Positions 8,734 to 19,900 of a stretch of DNA of 64,000 nucleotides are shown piece by piece. Origin of the DNA: Azospirillum brasilense (GTDB lineage Bacteria > Pseudomonadota > Alphaproteobacteria > Azospirillales > Azospirillaceae); NCBI RefSeq assembly GCF_007827815.1, contig NZ_VITH01000006.1, positions 62,001-126,000 of the forward strand, given 5' to 3'. A program made the translations under genes and the position numbers. Each line of letters opens with the position of its first letter. Position 1 is the stretch's first letter. The notes under the pieces are model-generated. The model ran no database searches, was not told the origin of the DNA, and saw nothing but the letters and a program-made list of their open reading frames with translations.

Positions 8734-8743
8734 TTGTATACAA
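8734..8743. promoter_or_regulatory. TTGTATACAA palindrome, GntR-type operator (divergent promoter copy)
   Basis: This copy lies 50 bases before the GntR start and ~100 bases before the lyase start, so it could control both transcripts. It shares the 16-base string CGTTGTATACAATGAC with the copy at 7967. Confidence 0.75.
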
Positions 8744-8844
8744 TGACGCATTATGTTCGTGGGCACAACAAATCAATCGCCCGCTTCCGGTGCGCCCTGT
8801 TGGACGCCGCCGGCGGACGCGGCGGCGAGGGAGGGATACAACCG

Positions 8845-9717
8845 GTGACGACACCCGCACAACGCCTGAAAACGGCGCTGGAGGCTCCCGGCCTTCACCT
8901 GATGCCCTGCTGTTTCGACGCGCTGTCGGCGCGGCTGATCGAGCAGGCCGGTTTCCGCGTCAGCTTGATGAGCGGCTTCGCCGTCTCGGCCACCCGGCTG
9001 GGGATGCCCGACACCGGGCTGATCTCCTTCGCCGAGATGCTGGACCAGCTCCGCAACGTCTGTCAGGCGGCCCCCGGCCTGCTGGTGATCGGCGACGGCG
9101 ACACTGGCTACGGCAACGCCATGAACGTGCAGCGCACCGTGCGCGACTACGCCCGCGCTGGGGCCGCCGCCGTCCTGATCGAGGATCAGGTCAGCCCCAA
9201 GCGTTGCGGCCACACCAAGGGCAAGCAGGTCGTCGGGCGGGCCGAGGCGCGCATGAAGATCCGCGCCGCCGTCGACGCCGCCCGCTCGGGGTCCGACGAC
9301 ATCCTGATCCTGGCGCGGACGGACGCGCGCGCCGTGCACGGCTTCGACGCGGCGCTGGAGCGCTGCCAGGATTTCGTGGAGGAGGGCGCCGACATCATCT
9401 TCATGGAGGCTCCGCACGACGCGGCGGAAATGGCCGCCTTCTGCGCCGGCATCGACCGGCCGGCCATGGCGAACATGGTGCGCGGCGGCCAGACACCGAT
9501 TCTGCCGCCGCACGAGTTGGAGGCGCTGGGCTTCAAGCTCGCCGCCTATCCGCTGACCCTGATGTCGGCGGCCATCGACGCCATGCGCACCGCCCTGGCC
9601 GCGGTGGCGGACGGGCGGGAGGGCCACGTGGCCCAGGCCGATTTCGAGGCGCTGAAAACCCTTGTCGGCTTCCCCGACTATTACGAGCGGGAACAGGCCT
9701 ACCGGGCCGCCGAATGA
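8845..9717 (+). CDS. Isocitrate lyase/PEP mutase family carbon-carbon lyase (first copy)
   Basis: This ~290-residue TIM-barrel enzyme belongs to the isocitrate lyase/PEP phosphonomutase superfamily. That superfamily includes 2-methylisocitrate lyase, oxaloacetate hydrolase and 2,3-dimethylmalate lyase. Visible motifs are the Mg-binding [20 protein letters not shown] (active-site loop with the catalytic Cys) and ILARTDAR. The GTG at 8845 was chosen for its GGGAGGGA ribosome site; longer in-frame starts lie further upstream, beyond the operator. With the LeuC/LeuD-like genes it could cleave a substituted malate to pyruvate plus a carboxylic acid. A second member of the family closes the operon at 15232. 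The stop region is tandemly duplicated. Confidence 0.88.
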   Translation: MTTPAQRLKTALEAPGLHLMPCCFDALSARLIEQAGFRVSLMSGFAVSATRLGMPDTGLISFAEMLDQLRNVCQAAPGLLVIGDGDTGYGNAMNVQRTVRDYARAGAAAVLIEDQVSPKRCGHTKGKQVVGRAEARMKIRAAVDAARSGSDDILILARTDARAVHGFDAALERCQDFVEEGADIIFMEAPHDAAEMAAFCAGIDRPAMANMVRGGQTPILPPHELEALGFKLAAYPLTLMSAAIDAMRTALAAVADGREGHVAQADFEALKTLVGFPDYYEREQAYRAAE

Positions 9718-9732
9718 CGGGCCGAATGACGG
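9709..9732 (+). repeat. 12-bp tandem duplication over the lyase stop codon
   Basis: GCCGAATGACGG occurs twice head-to-tail (9709-9720 and 9721-9732). The period is a multiple of three, so a second in-frame TGA follows the first. Confidence 0.9.
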
Positions 9733-9743
9733 GAGGCAACGCC

Positions 9744-11159
<1,416 letters not shown>

Positions 11160-11160
11160 C

Positions 11161-11787
11161 ATGCCGGAACCCGTCAACCGCATCACCGGGATCGCCGCAC
11201 CGCTGCCGCGCGCCAACGTCGACACCGACGCGATCATCCCCAAGGCGCATCTGCTGACCATCCACCGCAGCGGGCTGGGCGCGGGCCTCTTCTCCGAATG
11301 GCGGTTCGACGACGACGGCCGGGAACGGCCGGACTTCGTCCTGAACCAGGCCCCCTGGCGGGAGGCCAAGATCCTGCTGGCCGGCGAGAATTTCGGCTGC
11401 GGCTCGTCGCGCGAGCACGCGGTGTGGAGCCTGATGGACTTCGGCATCGGCTGCGTGATCGCGCCGAGCTTCGCCAGCATCTTCCACGAGAACTGCCAGA
11501 AGAACGGTCTGGCCGCGGTGACCCTGGACGAGGCGGCGCTCGCCCAACTCGTCGCCGTCGTCCAGGCAACGCCGGCCGCCACCATGACGGTGGACATCGA
11601 GACGTGCCGCGTCACCGCCCCGGACGGGCGGGAGTTCCCCTTCACGATGGAGGCAGCGCGGCGGCAGGCGCTTCTGGAGGGGCTGGACGAGATCGGGGCC
11701 AGCCTGCGCCACGACGCCGCCATGGCGGCGTTCGAGGCGCGCGACCGGGCGCAGCGCCCGTGGATTCACGCCCTGCCCACCGCCTGA
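11161..11787 (+). CDS. Aconitase-family hydratase small subunit (LeuD-like)
   Basis: This 208-residue protein is the swivel-domain partner of the preceding large subunit. It has the usual TDAIIPKAHL substrate-loop region near the N-terminus and GENFGCGSSREHA around residues 75-87. The ATG lies one base after the large-subunit stop with a GGAAGGGAG ribosome site, as expected for subunits made in equal amounts. It has the same substrate uncertainty as its partner. Confidence 0.9.
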   Translation: MPEPVNRITGIAAPLPRANVDTDAIIPKAHLLTIHRSGLGAGLFSEWRFDDDGRERPDFVLNQAPWREAKILLAGENFGCGSSREHAVWSLMDFGIGCVIAPSFASIFHENCQKNGLAAVTLDEAALAQLVAVVQATPAATMTVDIETCRVTAPDGREFPFTMEAARRQALLEGLDEIGASLRHDAAMAAFEARDRAQRPWIHALPTA

Positions 11788-11844
11788 CGGGTCCGGGTCA
11801 ACGCGCATGGCCGGAAAGGCCAGCGGCTATTGGGAGGAACAGCG

Positions 11845-12804
11845 ATGTCGTTCATGACCACGATGAAGCGCAAGGCGGTCCTGGGGGCGGCGGCCATGGG
11901 AGTGGCGCTCGCCACCCTGGTCCCGGCGCAGGCCGAGGAGATCACGGTCACTCACTGGGGCGTCCTGATGTACGGCGCTCCCTACGCCGTCGCCATGGAG
12001 AAGGGCTACTACAAGGAGCAGGGGCTGGACATCACCGGCGTCCTGACCTCCAAGGGCGGCGGCACGACCATGCGCAACGTCATGGCGGCGCCGATGCCCT
12101 ACGGCGAGGTCGCCCTGTCGGCGGCGGTGGCGGCGATCAACCAGGGTCTGGACGTGAAGATCATCCACACCGGCGTCCGCACGGCGGGCGAGATCCTGTG
12201 GGTGACCAAGCCGGACTCCCCGGTCAAGACCGCCAAGGATCTGGACGGCAAGAAGGTCGCCTTCACCAGCCCGAAGTCGGTCACCGACATGCTGCTGACC
12301 ATGGTGAAGGACAAGCACGGCATCACTGTGGACGGCGTGTCGGCGGGCGGCATCGGCGGCGGCCTGACCATGCTGGAGCAGGGCGCGGTGGCCGCCGCCC
12401 CGGTGATGGACCCGATCTGGGCGCGCGTGCAGAACAAGTACCGCATGGTCTTCGCGGTCGAGACCGAGCTGCCGACCATGGTGCAGACCGTGGGCGTCAC
12501 CACGTCGGACTTCGCCGCGAAGAACGGCGACAAGCTGCGGAAGCTGATCGAGGCGCGGCGCAAGGGAGTGGACTTCGTCTACGCCAATCCCGAAGAGACC
12601 GCCAAGATCATGACCAAATACTACGACATCGACGAGGCGGTGGCGCTGCAGGCGTTGAAGAATCTGGCGACCATCAAATACTGGAGCGCCGGTGACTTCG
12701 AGTATGACGGGATGGACAACCTGATCAAGGGCCTGCAGATCATCGGCGAGGTCAAGGGCGAGGTCGACTGGTCGAAGCACTCTGACGCCAATTTTCTGAA
12801 ATAA
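11845..12804 (+). CDS. NMT1/SsuA-type ABC importer binding protein
   Basis: This 319-residue protein has a signal peptide (MKRKAVLGAAAMGVALATL, cleavage near PAQAEE). The NMT1/TauA-type fold follows, including the motif MEKGYYKEQGLDI. GGGAGGA precedes the ATG at 11845. It heads the importer set (ATPase, two permeases) inside the lyase/hydratase operon, so the ligand is probably the substrate of that pathway, an organic acid or its precursor. This class also binds nitrate, sulfonates, phthalate and pyrimidine compounds. Confidence 0.88.
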   Translation: MSFMTTMKRKAVLGAAAMGVALATLVPAQAEEITVTHWGVLMYGAPYAVAMEKGYYKEQGLDITGVLTSKGGGTTMRNVMAAPMPYGEVALSAAVAAINQGLDVKIIHTGVRTAGEILWVTKPDSPVKTAKDLDGKKVAFTSPKSVTDMLLTMVKDKHGITVDGVSAGGIGGGLTMLEQGAVAAAPVMDPIWARVQNKYRMVFAVETELPTMVQTVGVTTSDFAAKNGDKLRKLIEARRKGVDFVYANPEETAKIMTKYYDIDEAVALQALKNLATIKYWSAGDFEYDGMDNLIKGLQIIGEVKGEVDWSKHSDANFLK

Positions 12805-12858
12805 CCGCCCTGAAGAACATCCGCCTGACGCATCACGATGACCGGGAGGAAGCCCCCG

Positions 12859-13719
12859 ATGAAAGCCAACGTCGCCGCCAAGCGCGACCTGCACGAGGAG
12901 GCGGGGGCCAACCCCGCTCCGGCTGTCCACGCCGAACTGAAGGGGGTGAGCCGCATCTACGGCGTTCCCGGCCAAGGCGGGGTGCACGCGCTGGGCCCCG
13001 TCGACCTGACCTTGCGGAAGGGGGAGTTCTTCTCCGTCGTCGGGCCGTCGGGCTGCGGCAAGTCCACGCTGCTCGACGTGCTGTCCGGCCTGTCCGTGCC
13101 GACCGAGGGGTCGGTGAGCTTCGAAGGCAAGCCGGTGGCCGGCAAGGTCCCGGACGGCGTCGGGGTGGTGTTCCAGGAGGACGCCACCTTTCCCTGGCTG
13201 ACCGTGTGGGACAACATCGCCTTCGGCCTGCGCCGGGCGGGCGTCGATCCGGCGGAGATCGAGCGGCGGGTCACCTACGCCGTCGGCTTCGTCGGGCTGA
13301 AGGACTTCGCCAAGGCCTATCCGGTGCAGCTGTCCGGCGGCATGCGCCAGCGCGTTTGCATCGCCCGCACGCTGGTGATGCGCCCGCGCCTGATCCTGCT
13401 GGACGAGCCGTTCGGCGCGCTCGACGCCCAGACCCGCCTGATCATGGGCGACGAGCTGCTGAAGTTGTGGCGCGAGACCGGCGCCACGGTGATGCTGATC
13501 ACCCACGCGCTGGACGAGGCGGCCATGCTGTCGGACCGCATCGGCGTCATGTCGTCCCGGCCCGGACGGATCATCGAGGAGATCGAGACGGGCTGGCCAC
13601 GCGAGCGCGATTCCCGCATCGCCAGCGAGGACGCCTTCGGCCAAATCACCGCCCGGCTGTGGCGCCTGCTGCGCGAGGAGAGCCTGAAGGCGGCGGGCCT
13701 CGCTGGGGGTGGGTCGTGA
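12859..13719 (+). CDS. NitT/TauT-type ABC importer ATPase
   Basis: This 286-residue ATPase has Walker A GPSGCGKST, Q-loop VFQEDATFPWLTV, signature LSGGMRQRVCIART, Walker B LILLDEPFGALD and H-loop ITHALDEA. I chose ATG 12859, preceded by GGGAGGA, over an in-frame ATG at 12838. An N-terminal extension of about 30 residues precedes the ABC domain. Its stop overlaps the GTG start of the first permease. Confidence 0.92.
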   Translation: MKANVAAKRDLHEEAGANPAPAVHAELKGVSRIYGVPGQGGVHALGPVDLTLRKGEFFSVVGPSGCGKSTLLDVLSGLSVPTEGSVSFEGKPVAGKVPDGVGVVFQEDATFPWLTVWDNIAFGLRRAGVDPAEIERRVTYAVGFVGLKDFAKAYPVQLSGGMRQRVCIARTLVMRPRLILLDEPFGALDAQTRLIMGDELLKLWRETGATVMLITHALDEAAMLSDRIGVMSSRPGRIIEEIETGWPRERDSRIASEDAFGQITARLWRLLREESLKAAGLAGGGS

Positions 13720-14465
13720 GCTGGGCGGGCTGGCTCCGCCTGATCGTGGTGAGCGGCGCCGTCCTGCTGCTGGAGGTGCTGTGCCGGGCCGGCGTCATCG
13801 CCAAGACGGTCCTGCCAGCACCCAGCGTCATGGCCGGCGATCTCTACCGCCTTCTCGCCTCGGGGGCGGCCAGCGCCGACATCGGCGAGACGCTGGGCAA
13901 CGTCGCCATGGCGGTGATCGCCTCGATCCTGCTCGGCTTCATCGGCGGCGTGGCGATCCACGCCATGCCGCGGGTACGCCGGGCGCTCGACCCCTTCCTG
14001 GCGACCTACTACGCGGTGCCCTTCTTCGTCTTCTACCCGGTGCTGATCGTCATCTTCGGCCTGGGGGCGGCGCCCATCGTGGTGATCGGCACGCTGTTCG
14101 GCGTGGTGGCGATGCTGATCAACACGCTGAACGGGCTGGACCGGATTCCGCGCGTCCTGCTGAAAACCGCGCGCGTCCATGGCATGGACCCGGTGCGCAC
14201 GGCGCTGATGGTCAAGCTGCCCAGCGCCGCACCCTTCCTGTTCACCGGGGCCAAGCTCGCCATCGCCTACTGCTTCATCGGCGTCATCGCGGCGGAGTTC
14301 ATCATGTCCTCCTCGGGCATCGGCTACAGCATCGCCTATGCCTTCAACAACTTCGACAACGCGCGGATGTACGCGCTGATGCTGTTCATCATCGTCCTGG
14401 TGACGGTGCTCAACGCGGTGCTCTTCACCTGGGAGCGCCGGATCATGCAGCGGCGGAGGCGCTGA
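13716..14465 (+). CDS. NitT/TauT-type ABC importer permease (first)
   Basis: This 249-residue membrane protein has about six helices and an EAA-like loop (LLKTARVHGMDPVRTALMVKLP). The GTG start overlaps the ATPase stop by 4 bases. It differs enough from the following permease to suggest that the two form a heterodimeric channel, whereas most TauC-type systems use one permease gene. Confidence 0.88.
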   Translation: MSWAGWLRLIVVSGAVLLLEVLCRAGVIAKTVLPAPSVMAGDLYRLLASGAASADIGETLGNVAMAVIASILLGFIGGVAIHAMPRVRRALDPFLATYYAVPFFVFYPVLIVIFGLGAAPIVVIGTLFGVVAMLINTLNGLDRIPRVLLKTARVHGMDPVRTALMVKLPSAAPFLFTGAKLAIAYCFIGVIAAEFIMSSSGIGYSIAYAFNNFDNARMYALMLFIIVLVTVLNAVLFTWERRIMQRRRR

Positions 14466-14470
14466 CGGCC

Positions 14471-15208
14471 ATGCACAGAAAGACCGATACGCTCCTCGTC
14501 ATCGTCGCGTTGGTGACCCTGTGGCAGGTCCTGCACTGGATCGTCGGCAGCGTCGCCCTGACCTCGCCCGCCGACACGCTGGCCCGCGCCGTGGAGCTGC
14601 TGGGCTCCGCCACCTTCTGGCCACACGTCGCGGAGACCGGCATCGCGCTGCTCTATTCGCTGCTGCTGGCGGTGTTCGGCGGGCTGACCATCGGCATCGC
14701 GCTCGGCATCAACCGGCTGGCCGGGGAGGTGGCGGAGCCGATCCTGGTGTCGCTCTATTCGCTGCCCAAGATCACGCTCTACCCGGTGATCCTGCTCGCC
14801 TTCGGGCTGGGCCTGTCGGCCAAGGTGGCCTTCGGGACGATCCACGGCATCATCCCGGTGATCATCTTCACGATGAACGCGGTCCGCACCATCCCGCCGG
14901 TGATGCTGCGCAGCGCACGGGTGATGCGCCTGTCGCCGCCCCAGCTCGTCTCCACCATCATCCTGCCCGCGGCCTTGCCGGAACTGGTGTCCGGCCTGCG
15001 GGTGGGCTTCTCGCTGACCCTGCTGGGCGTGCTGATCGGCGAGATGTTCGCCTCGCAGCGCGGCCTCGGCTACCTCGTCATGAACGCCATCGGCGGGCAC
15101 GACGTGCGCACCATGATGGCCGTGGTGCTCATCCTCGCCACCACCGCCGTGCTCATCAGCGCCGGCCTGCTGCACATCGACCGGCGCATGCACCGGCGGG
15201 CCTCGTAA
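14471..15208 (+). CDS. NitT/TauT-type ABC importer permease (second)
   Basis: This 245-residue membrane protein has a BPD-transporter permease domain and an EAA-like loop (MLRSARVMRLSPPQLVSTIILP). The ATG follows the first permease stop after 5 bases. Both permeases are probably needed with the single ATPase and binding protein. Confidence 0.88.
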   Translation: MHRKTDTLLVIVALVTLWQVLHWIVGSVALTSPADTLARAVELLGSATFWPHVAETGIALLYSLLLAVFGGLTIGIALGINRLAGEVAEPILVSLYSLPKITLYPVILLAFGLGLSAKVAFGTIHGIIPVIIFTMNAVRTIPPVMLRSARVMRLSPPQLVSTIILPAALPELVSGLRVGFSLTLLGVLIGEMFASQRGLGYLVMNAIGGHDVRTMMAVVLILATTAVLISAGLLHIDRRMHRRAS

Positions 15209-15231
15209 AGACTTCCGGAGATTCCAACGAC

Positions 15232-16110
15232 ATGACCACATCCCTCAAGCCCAAGTCGCTCAAACAACGCCTGTCGCAGCCGGGCCTGATCTCGGCCCCC
15301 GGCGTGTTCGACATGATCTCGGCCAAGGTGGCGGACGGCATGGGGTTCGACGCGCTGTACATGACCGGCTACGGCACCGTCGCCAGCCATCTCGGCCTGC
15401 CGGACGCCGGGCTCGCCACCTACAGCGACATGGTCGGCCGGGTGCGGGCGATTGCGCGGGGCACCAGCACGCCGCTGATCGCCGACGGCGACACCGGCTA
15501 CGGCGGGTTGCTGAACGTCGACTTCACCATCCGCGGCTATGAGGAGGCCGGGGCCGCCGCCATCCAGCTCGAAGACCAGGAATTCCCGAAGAAGTGCGGC
15601 CACACGCCGGGCCGCCGGGTCATCCCCATGGCCGACATGGTGCGCAAGATCCGCGTCGCCTGCGAGGCGCGGTCGTCGAGCGATTTCCTGATCATCGCCC
15701 GCACCGATGCCCGCACGACGCTCGGCCTCGACGAGGCGCTGCGCCGCGCCGACGCCTACGCCGAGGCCGGTGCCGACATCATCTTCGTGGAAAGCCCGGA
15801 GAGCGAGGCGGAGATGGAGCGGATCTGCCGGACCATCGGCAAGCCGCTGATCGCCAACATGGTGGAGGGCGGGCGCACGCCGGTGATGACCGGGGCGCAG
15901 CTGGAATCGCTGGGCTACCGCATCGCCATCTTCCCGGCCACCGGCTTCCTGGCGATGGCCGCGGCGCTGCGCAGCGCCTACGGCGAAATCCTCGCCAAGG
16001 GGTCGAGCGCCGAGTATCCGGGCGACCTCTACCCCTTCCCCGACTTCACCCGCCTGATGGGTTTCGAGCGCGTCTGGGAGTTCGAGAGGCGCCACCCCGA
16101 GACGGCGTGA
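15232..16110 (+). CDS. Isocitrate lyase/PEP mutase family carbon-carbon lyase (second copy)
   Basis: This 292-residue enzyme has the same superfamily motifs as the copy at 8845: ADGDTGYGG, LEDQEFPKKCGH and IIARTDAR. PKKCGH is the active-site loop form typical of methylisocitrate and dimethylmalate lyases, while the first copy has PKRCGH. Two diverged lyases in one operon suggest two substrates, two stereoisomers, or a lyase plus a hydrolase. It is the last gene of the operon that begins at 8845. Confidence 0.88.
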   Translation: MTTSLKPKSLKQRLSQPGLISAPGVFDMISAKVADGMGFDALYMTGYGTVASHLGLPDAGLATYSDMVGRVRAIARGTSTPLIADGDTGYGGLLNVDFTIRGYEEAGAAAIQLEDQEFPKKCGHTPGRRVIPMADMVRKIRVACEARSSSDFLIIARTDARTTLGLDEALRRADAYAEAGADIIFVESPESEAEMERICRTIGKPLIANMVEGGRTPVMTGAQLESLGYRIAIFPATGFLAMAAALRSAYGEILAKGSSAEYPGDLYPFPDFTRLMGFERVWEFERRHPETA

Positions 16111-16323
16111 TTTTCCGCCATCTCAGGGCATTGGTGCGCGGTGCGACGCAACGCTCATGTCGCGATTTCGCATCTCGGACAATTTGCGCACTTCCGTGCG
16201 GCGACCCCAGGGTGTCATGGTCGGCAAGTGAACATCCTGGGGATGAAACACCCAGATCATTGGGTCGCAGGCACCGATCGGCGGAAGCCCCAAAGGAGCC
16301 TGCGACCGGAGCGGACTGAGCCG

Positions 16324-16644
16324 ATGACCGACACGCCACACGTCAGCAATGCTTTCCAAACGTTCAGCAAAGAAGCGCCGGCCCATCAGCAGGCATGGCT
16401 CGAAGCGGTGAAAAGGCTGGAGGTGGCCTCCGCCCTGGACGCCAAAACCGCTGAGCTCGTCTACATCGGAATTCTGGCTGCCGCCCGTCTCGAGAGCGGA
16501 CTGCCGTTCCATGTCGCCGACGCCAAGCGTTTGGGCGCCACGCGGGACGAGGTCGCCAGTGCCGTGCTGGCGGGTCTTCCCGCGGTCGGCAACGCTGTGA
16601 TCCAGGCTTTGCCGGTAGCGCTCGCGGCTTACGACCGCAGCTAG
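16324..16644 (+). CDS. Carboxymuconolactone decarboxylase-family protein lacking the redox CxxC
   Basis: This 106-residue single-domain protein matches the CMD/AhpD-like helical fold (ELVYIGILAAARLESGLPFHVADAKRLGATRDEVASAV). The peroxidase-type members carry a CxxC before the histidine; here that stretch reads LESGLPFH, and the protein contains no cysteine at all. AhpD-like disulfide chemistry is therefore impossible. Codon use is less GC-biased than in the neighbours, which may point to transfer. It stands alone, between the lyase operon and the RND pump genes. Confidence 0.75.
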   Translation: MTDTPHVSNAFQTFSKEAPAHQQAWLEAVKRLEVASALDAKTAELVYIGILAAARLESGLPFHVADAKRLGATRDEVASAVLAGLPAVGNAVIQALPVALAAYDRS

Positions 16645-16890
16645 GAGACCGGTGTGCGGGTAGGAACATCTGGCGGGGCAATCCGGACGTCGAGCGCCAT
16701 GGGAGCGGTCGATCGGTTGCTGCGGGCGCTGCCTGCAACCTCGGCACTTCGGCACGCCGGGCGCTGATCGATCTGCGCATGGTCTCCCGTGGTGACGGCG
16801 CGACGCCTGGGGGATGATCGTTTCCCATGTTAAGGACGGGTGCTTCCGGCCGGCGCCTCTGGGACGCGCCACAGCCGCGCGGCAGCACCC

Positions 16891-16920
16891 GATCAACGCT
16901 CCGGGGATCAACGCTCGGGG
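16891..16920. repeat. 15-bp imperfect tandem duplication over the RND-pump stop codon
   Basis: Units 16891-16905 and 16906-16920 share GATCAACGCTC and match at 14 of 15 positions. On the minus strand each carries the pump gene's TGA in the same frame, so the stop is doubled. Confidence 0.85.
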
Positions 16921-19900
16921 GCGGGGGTTCCCGGGATTTCACGGGTCGCCGGATTGTACCTCCCGGACGCCGCGGGGTCCGCTGCAACGGGCCCCCGGGC
17001 GGGCGCTTCCGCGGTCCGCGATGGATGCTGGTCGGCGGGATGCTGGTTGACGGCCAGGGGCCCGCTGAACAGGCGGCGGATCACCGTGTAGAAAACGGGG
17101 GTGAAGATCAGGCCGAACAGGGTGACCCCGAGCATCCCCATGAACACCGCGGTGCCCAGCGACTGGCGCATCTCCGCCCCGGCTCCTTGGGCGATCATCA
17201 GCGGCACGACGCCCAGGATGAAGGCAAAGGACGTCATCAGGATCGGGCGAAGCCGGGTGCGCGCCGCCGCGACCGCGGCCTCGAAACGGTCCTTGCCCTC
17301 GAACAGCTCGTTCTGGCGGGCGAACTCGACGATGAGGATGGCGTTCTTGGCGGCCAGCCCGACCAGCACGACGAATCCCACCTGCGCCAGGATGTCCACC
17401 GCCAGCCCGCGCATCAGCAGGCCGGTCACCGAGGCCAGCAGGCACATCGGCACGATCAGGATGACCGACAGCGGCATCGCCCAGCTCTCGTACTGCGCCG
17501 CCAGCACCAGGAAGACGAAGACGACGGACAGCCCGAACACCAGCAGGCCGGTGTTGCCCGCCGCCTTCTCCTGGTAGGCCAGTTCGGTCCATTCGAAGCC
17601 GAAGCCGTCCGGCAGGGTGTCGGCCGCCGCCTTCTCCATGGCCGCCAGCGCGTAGCCGGTGGAGAAGCCGGGCAGTGTGTTCCCCTGAAGCTCCGCCGCC
17701 GGATAGAGGTTGTAGCGGGCGACGCGATAGGGTCCGGTGATGTTCTGGAACTCCGCCACAGCGCCGATCGGGACCATGTCGCCCTGCGCGTTGCGGGTCT
17801 TCAGGTTGGCGATGTCGCGCGGGGTCTGGCGGAACCGCCCGTCGGCCTGCGCGGTCACCCGGTAGGTGCGGCCCAGCAGGTTGAACTCGTTGACGAAGGA
17901 GGAGCCGACATAGATCTGCAGCGCCTCGAACACCTGGTCGGCGGTGACGCCCAGCATCTCGGCGCGCTGGCGGTCGATGTCGGCGAAGACCTTCGGCGTC
18001 TTGGTGTTGAACAGCGAGAACACGCCGACGAGGCCCGGAATGCGGTTCGCCGCACCGGCCAGCTCGTTCACCGCCTCCTCCAGCGCGGGCAGGCCGCGGC
18101 CCCGCTTGTCCTCCACCATCATCTTGAAGCCGCCGGAATTGCCGATGCCGCGCACCGGCGGCGGCGGGATGGTGATGATGAAGGCGTCCTCGATAGCGCC
18201 CAGCCGGGTTCTCAGGTCGCCCAGCACGGACTCGGCGGTCTGGCCCTTCGGGATGCGGTCGGCGAAGGGGGCGAGGGTGACGAAGATCGCCCCGGCGTTC
18301 GGCGCGTTGGTGAAGGTGGCGCCGTCGAAGCCGGCGAAGGGCACGGCGTGGATCACCCCCGGCGTCTTCAGCAGCGTGTCCACCGCGGTGCGCACCACCT
18401 CGTCCGTGCGGGCCAGCGACGAGCCGGGCGGCAGCTGCACCACCGTGATGAGATAGCCCTGGTCCTGGTTCGGAATGAATCCGGTCGGCGCCCGGCTGAA
18501 CTGCCATCCCGTCAGGGCGAGCAGCACGCCATAGACCGCCAGAACGATCACCGGCAGCCGCACCAGCCGCCCGGTGAGCCCGGCGTAGCCGTTGGACAAA
18601 CGGTCGAAGCCGCGGTTGAAGCCGCCGAAGAAGGCGTTGACCGGGCGCATCAGCGGCGACGGCTTGGCCGGGTGCGCCTCGTGCGGCTTGAACAGCAGCG
18701 CGCACAGCGCCGGGCTGAGGGTCAGCGACACCAGGCAGGAGATCACCGTGGCGGTCGCGATGGTCACCGCGAACTGGCGGAAGAACTGGCCGGAGATGCC
18801 GCTGACCAGGGCCGCCGGGATGAACACGGCGGTGAGCACCAGGGCGATGGCGATCAGCGCGCCGCCGACCTCGTTCATCGTCTCGTGCGCGGCGTCCTTG
18901 GGCTTCATGCCCTGGCGGATGAACCGCTCCACATTCTCCACGACGACGATGGCGTCGTCCACGACGATGCCGATCGCCAGCACCAGCCCGAACAGCGACA
19001 GCGTGTTCAGCGAATAGCCCAGTGCTGCCAGCACCGTGAAGGTGCCGATCAGCGAAACGGGGATCGCGACGATCGGCACGATGGAGGCGCGCCACGTCTG
19101 AAGGAACAGGATGACGACGATGACGACCAGCGCCACGGCCTCGAAGATCGTCTTGTAGACCTCCTCCACCGACTGCGCGATGAACTCCGTCGGGTTGTAG
19201 ACCACGTCGTAGCGCATCCCGCTGGGGAAGCCCTTGGACAGGTCCGCCATGGTCGCCAGGATGCGGTCGGCGGTTTCCAGCGCGTTGGAGCCCGGCCTCT
19301 GGAAGATGACCAGCGGCACCGCCTGCTGGCGGTCCAGATAGGCGTTGAGGTTGTAGTCCTGCGCGCCCAGCTCGACGCCCGCCACGTCGCGCAGGCGGGT
19401 GACCGCGGCCCCGTCGGTTTTGACGATGATGTTGCCGAACTCGCGCGGGTCGGTCAGGCGGCCCAGCGTCTCGACGTTGAGCTGGAAGGCGCCGGGGGCC
19501 GGCACTGGCGGCTGGTTGATGACGCCGCCCGACACCTGGACGTTCTGCGCCTGGATCGCCCGCACCACGTCGCCGGCGGTCAGGCCGCGCGCCGCCACCC
19601 GGTCGGGGTCGAGCCAGACGCGCATGGCGTAGTCGCGGGCGCCGAACACCTGGATGTCGCCCACCCCGTCCAGGCGCGCCAGCACGTCCTTGATCTGCAG
19701 CAGCGCGTAGTTGGACATGTAGAGCTGGTCGCGCGTTCCATCCGGCGAGTTCAGATGGATCACCATCAGCATGTCGGGCGAGTTCTTGCGCACGGTCACG
19801 CCGATGCGCCGCACATCCTCCGGCAGGCGCGGCTCGGCCACGGCGAGGCGGTTCTGCACCAGCACCTGCGCGTTGTCCAGGTCGGTGCCCAGCTTGAAGG

